DNA of 17,618 bases, from NCBI GenBank assembly GCA_030152405.1, contig JASLJL010000140.1, forward strand, positions 1-17,618, read 5' to 3'. Below the pieces are notes generated by a model that was not told where the DNA came from, searched no databases, and saw only the letters and a list, made by a program, of their open reading frames with translations. Positions 14,824 to 17,618 of the stretch are shown here, piece after piece. The position numbers were made by a program, and so were the translations under genes. Each line of letters opens with the position of its first letter. The stretch's first letter is position 1. Source of the DNA: Gordonia sp. (in: high G+C Gram-positive bacteria). GTDB lineage: Bacteria > Actinomycetota > Actinomycetes > Mycobacteriales > Mycobacteriaceae.

Positions 14824-15636
14824 GTGGCAGACAACACCGACATCAGAGTCGACACGTGGGACGCGTGCGTCGACTTCCCGATCTTCGACGCCAAGACGCG
14901 CTCGCTCAAGAAGGCGGTCGTCGGCGCCGCCGGCGGCATCATCGGGTCGAACGGCTCGAAGACCGTCGTCGTCGAAGCCCTTCGCGACATCAACCTGCAC
15001 CTCGAACACGGGGATCGCATCGGGCTCGTCGGCCACAACGGTGCGGGCAAGTCGACGCTGCTGCGACTGCTGTCGGGCATTTACGAGCCGACCCGGGGCG
15101 CCACCAAGGTGACCGGTCGTGTCGCGCCCGTCTTCGACCTCGGCGTCGGCATGGACCCGGAGATCTCCGGGTACGAGAACATCCTGATCCGCGGCATGTT
15201 CCTCGGCATGAGCCGTCGGGAGATGCTCAAGAAGACCGATGAGATCGCGGAGTTCTCCGAACTCGGCGACTACCTCGAGATGCCGCTGCGCACCTACTCG
15301 ACCGGCATGCGCGTCCGCCTCGCGTTGGGCGTCGTGACCAGCATCGACCCCGAGATCCTCATCCTCGACGAAGGCATCGGCGCGGTGGACGCCGAGTTCA
15401 TGAAGAAGGCGCGCGTCCGCCTGCAGGCGCTGGTGGAGCGGTCCGGCATCCTCGTGTTCGCGAGCCACTCGAACGAGTTCCTGGCGCAGTTGTGCGACCG
15501 GGCTCTCTGGATCGATCACGGTCAGATCCGCATGGACGGCGGCATCGAAGAGGTCGTCGGCGCGTACCAGGGGCCGGACGCCGCCACGCAGGTCCGCAAG
15601 GTCCTCGCAGAAATCGGCAAGGACGTCGCACGATGA
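14824..15636 (+). CDS. wzt: ABC transporter ATPase, galactan exporter subunit
   Basis: This ATPase powers export of the lipid-linked galactan through Wzm. The 270-residue protein shows the complete ABC cassette: Walker A GHNGAGKST (70-78), signature YSTGM (158-162, the Wzt-type variant of LSGGQ), Walker B ILILDE (178-183, catalytic Glu183) and the switch histidine His215 in ASHS. A preceding stretch of about 60 residues includes an Ala/Gly-rich segment near 31-45. No C-terminal carbohydrate-binding domain follows, unlike the roughly 430-residue Wzt of E. coli O9a, so recognition of a chain-end cap is not expected. The stop overlaps the glfT1 ATG (ATGA). It corresponds to Rv3781 (RfbE). Confidence 0.95.
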   Translation: MADNTDIRVDTWDACVDFPIFDAKTRSLKKAVVGAAGGIIGSNGSKTVVVEALRDINLHLEHGDRIGLVGHNGAGKSTLLRLLSGIYEPTRGATKVTGRVAPVFDLGVGMDPEISGYENILIRGMFLGMSRREMLKKTDEIAEFSELGDYLEMPLRTYSTGMRVRLALGVVTSIDPEILILDEGIGAVDAEFMKKARVRLQALVERSGILVFASHSNEFLAQLCDRALWIDHGQIRMDGGIEEVVGAYQGPDAATQVRKVLAEIGKDVAR

Positions 15637-16538
15637 CCATGATCGTCGGCGTCGTCGTGACCCATCGACGACGCGAACTGCTCGTCGAATCACTGAAGGC
15701 GGTGTCCGGGCAGGACCGCCCGGTCGACCATCTGATCGTCGTCGACAACGCGGCCGAACCCGAGGTCGGAGAGCTCGTCGCGAGCCAGCCGATTCCGACG
15801 ACGTACATTCCGTCGCAGCACAATCTGGGCGGTGCCGGCGGTTTCGCGCTGGGTATGCTCCATGCGCTCGCGCTCGGCGCCGACTGGGTGTGGTGTGCCG
15901 ACGACGACGGGCGTCCCGAGGGCCCGCGCGTGCTCTCGACGCTGCTCGACTGCGCCGACCGCCACGGGCTCGGCCAGGTGTCGCCGGTCGTCGTGAACAT
16001 CGCGTCCCCGGACGACCTCGCGTTCCCGTTGCGCCGCGGACTCGTGTGGCGGCGCAAGCGGTCCGAGCTGTTCTCCGGTGAGGGCGAGTCGGCTGCGGAC
16101 GATCTGCTGCCGGGCATCGCGTCGCTGATGAACGGAGCACTGTTCTCCGTCGACACGCTCGAGAAGATCGGTGTCCCCGATCTCCGGCTGTTCTTCCGCG
16201 GCGACGAAGTGGAGATGCATCGTCGTCTCGCCCGGTCGGGCATCGCCTTCGGCACGTGCCTGACCACTGCGTATCTGCATCCGGACGGCAGTGACGAGTT
16301 CCGTCCGATTCTCGGCGGCCGCATGCACACCCAGTACCCGGACAACGAGGTGAAGCGGTTCTTCACGTACCGCAACCGCGGCTACCTGATGAGTCAGCCG
16401 GGAATGCGCAAGCTGCTCCCCCAGGAGTACGCGCGGTTCGGTTGGTTCTTCCTCGTTCAACAGCGCGACGTCGCAGGGTTCCGCGAGTGGATGCGTCTGC
16501 GCAAGCTGGGCCGTTCGGAAAAGTTCAAACGTCCGTAG
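15633..16538 (+). CDS. glfT1: Galactofuranosyltransferase GlfT1
   Basis: GlfT1 adds the first two galactofuranose residues from UDP-Galf to the rhamnosyl-GlcNAc decaprenyl-diphosphate linker, starting galactan synthesis on the cytosolic face. The 301-residue GT2-family protein begins MTMIVGVVVTHRRRELLVES. It shows the nucleotide-sugar strand IVVDNAA (35-41), HNLGGAGGF (63-71), the metal-binding DDD in WCADDDG (87-93), and the acceptor-site acidic motif FRGDEVEMHRR, with LHPDG following. The length agrees with Rv3782 (about 304 residues). The start overlaps the wzt stop as ATGA; an in-frame ATG two codons later is the only close alternative. Linkage to wzm and wzt places priming and export of galactan in one unit. 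Confidence 0.94.
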   Translation: MTMIVGVVVTHRRRELLVESLKAVSGQDRPVDHLIVVDNAAEPEVGELVASQPIPTTYIPSQHNLGGAGGFALGMLHALALGADWVWCADDDGRPEGPRVLSTLLDCADRHGLGQVSPVVVNIASPDDLAFPLRRGLVWRRKRSELFSGEGESAADDLLPGIASLMNGALFSVDTLEKIGVPDLRLFFRGDEVEMHRRLARSGIAFGTCLTTAYLHPDGSDEFRPILGGRMHTQYPDNEVKRFFTYRNRGYLMSQPGMRKLLPQEYARFGWFFLVQQRDVAGFREWMRLRKLGRSEKFKRP

Positions 16539-16549
16539 AACTCCGCCGT

Positions 16550-16623
16550 CGCGCGAGTGGTACCGCTCAGCCGTGTGGAGCCGCCCACGGGGATTGCTCC
16601 ATCCGAGCGGTACCACTCGCGCG
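16550..16623. repeat. 19-bp perfect inverted repeat after glfT1
   Basis: The arms are 16550-16568 and 16605-16623, fully complementary, separated by 36 bases. Each arm contains GAGTGGTACCGCTC or its complement, itself a near-palindrome around GGTACC. Transcribed, the repeat would form a long, very stable stem with a possible inner GGAG/CTCC pairing. No U-tract follows. It may terminate the wzm-wzt-glfT1 transcript, or the arms may be two copies of a protein binding site, or it may be a mobile repetitive element. The surrounding gap (16539-16684) holds no gene. Confidence 0.85.
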
Positions 16624-16647
16624 CGTACCAACCTATGGGCCAACCCG

Positions 16648-16677
16648 TCGACACGAATCTAGAACATGTTCTAGTGT
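16648..16677 (+). promoter_or_regulatory. Promoter of the LLM oxidoreductase gene
   Basis: TCGACA (16648-16653) and TAGTGT (16672-16677) are separated by 18 bases and make a good sigma-70-type promoter. The -10 ends seven bases before the ATG at 16685, so the transcript is probably leaderless. The KstR-like palindrome covers the spacer and the first half of the -10. Confidence 0.55.
16659..16674. promoter_or_regulatory. KstR-like operator
   Basis: CTAGAACATGTTCTAG is a perfect 16-bp palindrome. Its inner 14 bases match the consensus TnnAACnnGTTnnA known for KstR, the TetR-family repressor of cholesterol catabolism in mycobacteria and rhodococci. It overlaps the predicted -10 of the downstream gene, so binding should block transcription. 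Assignment to KstR is by motif only. Confidence 0.7.
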
Positions 16678-16684
16678 GGGCGTC

Positions 16685-17554
16685 ATGCGATTCACGTACG
16701 CCGAGGCGATGACCGACATCAGCTACTACGCGCCGCTTGCGCAGGCGGCCGAGTCCGTCGGCTTCAACGGCATGACCGTCCCCGACTCGGTGGCGTACCC
16801 CGAGGTCTCGGATGCCACGTACCCGTACACCCCCGACGGCGACCGCGCGTTCCTCGAGGACAAGGACTTCATCGAGACGTTCATCCAATGCGCAGCGCTC
16901 GGCGCGGTGACGACGAAGCTCCGCTTCCTCCCCTTCGTCCTCAAGCTGCCGATCCGTCCGCCGGCCCTCGTCGCGAAGCAGGCGGGCTCCGTCGCGGCGC
17001 TCACCAACAATCGGCTCTCACTCGGCGTCGGGACCAGTCCGTGGCCCGAGGACTACGACATCATGGGCGTCGACTTCAGGCGCCGCGGCAAGCGCATGGA
17101 CGAGTGCATGGACATCATCCGCGGACTCACCTCGCCCGGCTACTTCGAGTTCCACGGCGAGTTCTACGACATCCCCAAGATCAAGATGTCCCCGACGCCC
17201 ACCGAACCCGTCCCACTGCTCGTCGGCGGCCATGCCGACCTCGCCTTGAAGCGCGCGGTGATCCGCGGCGACGGATGGATGCACGGCGGCGGCCCCGGCG
17301 AGGAACTCGACGCACTGCTGGACAAGGTAGCCAAGATCCGCAAAGCCGAGGGCAAGGAGAACGATCCGTTCGAGATCCACGTGATCTCGATGGACGCCTA
17401 CACCGTCGACGGGATCCGCCGGCTCGAGGACAAGGGCGTGACCGACGCGATCGTCGGCTTCCGCAACGCCTACCAGACCGACACCACGACGCTGCAGCAG
17501 AAGCTCGACGCGCTGCGCGGATACGCGGATCGCGTGATCTCGAAGCTGAGCTGA
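16685..17554 (+). CDS. LLM-class F420-dependent oxidoreductase (Rv3520c-like)
   Basis: A 289-residue TIM-barrel protein of the luciferase-like monooxygenase superfamily, whose actinobacterial members commonly use coenzyme F420. The N-terminus MRFTYAEAMTDISYYAPLAQ and the segments VLKLPIRPPALVAKQAGSVA, GVGTSPWPEDYDIMGV, FHGEFYDIPKIKM and VPLLVGGHADLALKRA match, from memory, Rv3520c of M. tuberculosis, which lies in the cholesterol-degradation region. GWMHGGG and FEIHVIS follow. The substrate is unknown. The gene stands alone here after glfT1, behind a KstR-like operator, which supports a role in steroid metabolism. The start is the ATG seven bases after the -10; longer in-frame extensions run back through the inverted repeat into glfT1 and are not credible. 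Confidence 0.92.
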   Translation: MRFTYAEAMTDISYYAPLAQAAESVGFNGMTVPDSVAYPEVSDATYPYTPDGDRAFLEDKDFIETFIQCAALGAVTTKLRFLPFVLKLPIRPPALVAKQAGSVAALTNNRLSLGVGTSPWPEDYDIMGVDFRRRGKRMDECMDIIRGLTSPGYFEFHGEFYDIPKIKMSPTPTEPVPLLVGGHADLALKRAVIRGDGWMHGGGPGEELDALLDKVAKIRKAEGKENDPFEIHVISMDAYTVDGIRRLEDKGVTDAIVGFRNAYQTDTTTLQQKLDALRGYADRVISKLS

Positions 17555-17563
17555 TTTCGGGCG

Positions 17564-17588
17564 CACGGCAGTCGATTCGCGCGCCGTG
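17564..17588 (+). terminator. Weak hairpin after the LLM oxidoreductase gene
   Basis: CACGGC (17564-17569) and GCCGTG (17583-17588) can pair around a 13-base loop, ten bases after the stop codon. There is no U-tract and the stem is short. The rest of the window to base 17618 shows no gene start. Confidence 0.25.
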
Positions 17589-17618
17589 TACCGCCGACTC
17601 TCCGCAGCGAACTCAGCG

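Noticed and set aside
13939..16140. Minus-strand open frame of 733 codons opposite wzm-wzt-glfT1
   Set aside because: It spans three well-identified genes on the other strand and its composition is that of an antisense shadow.
1..17618. Defence system, prophage, transposon or biosynthetic cluster
   Set aside because: No transposase, integrase, recombinase, phage, toxin-antitoxin, Cas, restriction or synthase-type gene was found; most genes belong to conserved Mycobacteriales neighbourhoods.

Overview
The window is high-GC DNA from an actinobacterium with a mycolic-acid cell envelope. It carries an MmpL3-type mycolate transporter, the galactan exporter pair with the first galactofuranosyltransferase, the proteasome activator PafE/Bpa, GTP-dependent PEP carboxykinase and an F420-type (LLM) oxidoreductase. 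Gene order and protein character fit Gordonia or a near relative in the Mycobacteriales. The genus is an inference. All comparisons with M. tuberculosis genes are from memory, because no search could be run.

Left part (1-3455, minus strand). Four genes read leftward: a P-loop/GTPase-like protein, a two-helix membrane protein coupled to it through an ATGA overlap, a small acidic Ca-loop-repeat protein (DUF6802-like), and pckG, whose C-terminal third is cut off by the window edge. Divergent from them (3524-9724, plus strand) run trmB, an NYN-domain nuclease (ATGA overlap), mmpL3, a UPF0104/YbhN-type membrane protein and a DUF3054 membrane protein. The core matches the M. tuberculosis Rv0204c-Rv0211 neighbourhood.

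Middle (9726-12009, minus strand). A penicillin-binding-protein-like lipoprotein lacks two of the three transpeptidase motifs. A MarR-type regulator lies upstream of it. The DUF3054 and lipoprotein genes converge with one base between their stop codons.

Right part. A class-V aminotransferase-fold protein (minus) lacks the PLP lysine. It diverges from pafE, which is followed by wzm-wzt-glfT1 (galactan linker extension and export). This matches the Rv3778c-Rv3783 neighbourhood of M. tuberculosis, which is far from the mmpL3 locus there. The last gene is an Rv3520c-like LLM oxidoreductase. It sits behind a 19-bp inverted repeat and a perfect 16-bp palindrome that matches the KstR cholesterol-regulator consensus and overlaps the predicted -10.

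Functionally the window joins mycolate (TMM) export, galactan initiation and export, and envelope-associated proteins, with housekeeping genes (pckG, trmB, pafE) at the sides. Six genes show a TANNNT-like hexamer ending 6-8 nt before the start codon and no Shine-Dalgarno sequence, which suggests leaderless transcripts. No tRNA, rRNA, CRISPR, insertion sequence or phage gene was seen. No stretch over 300 bases lacks a gene.
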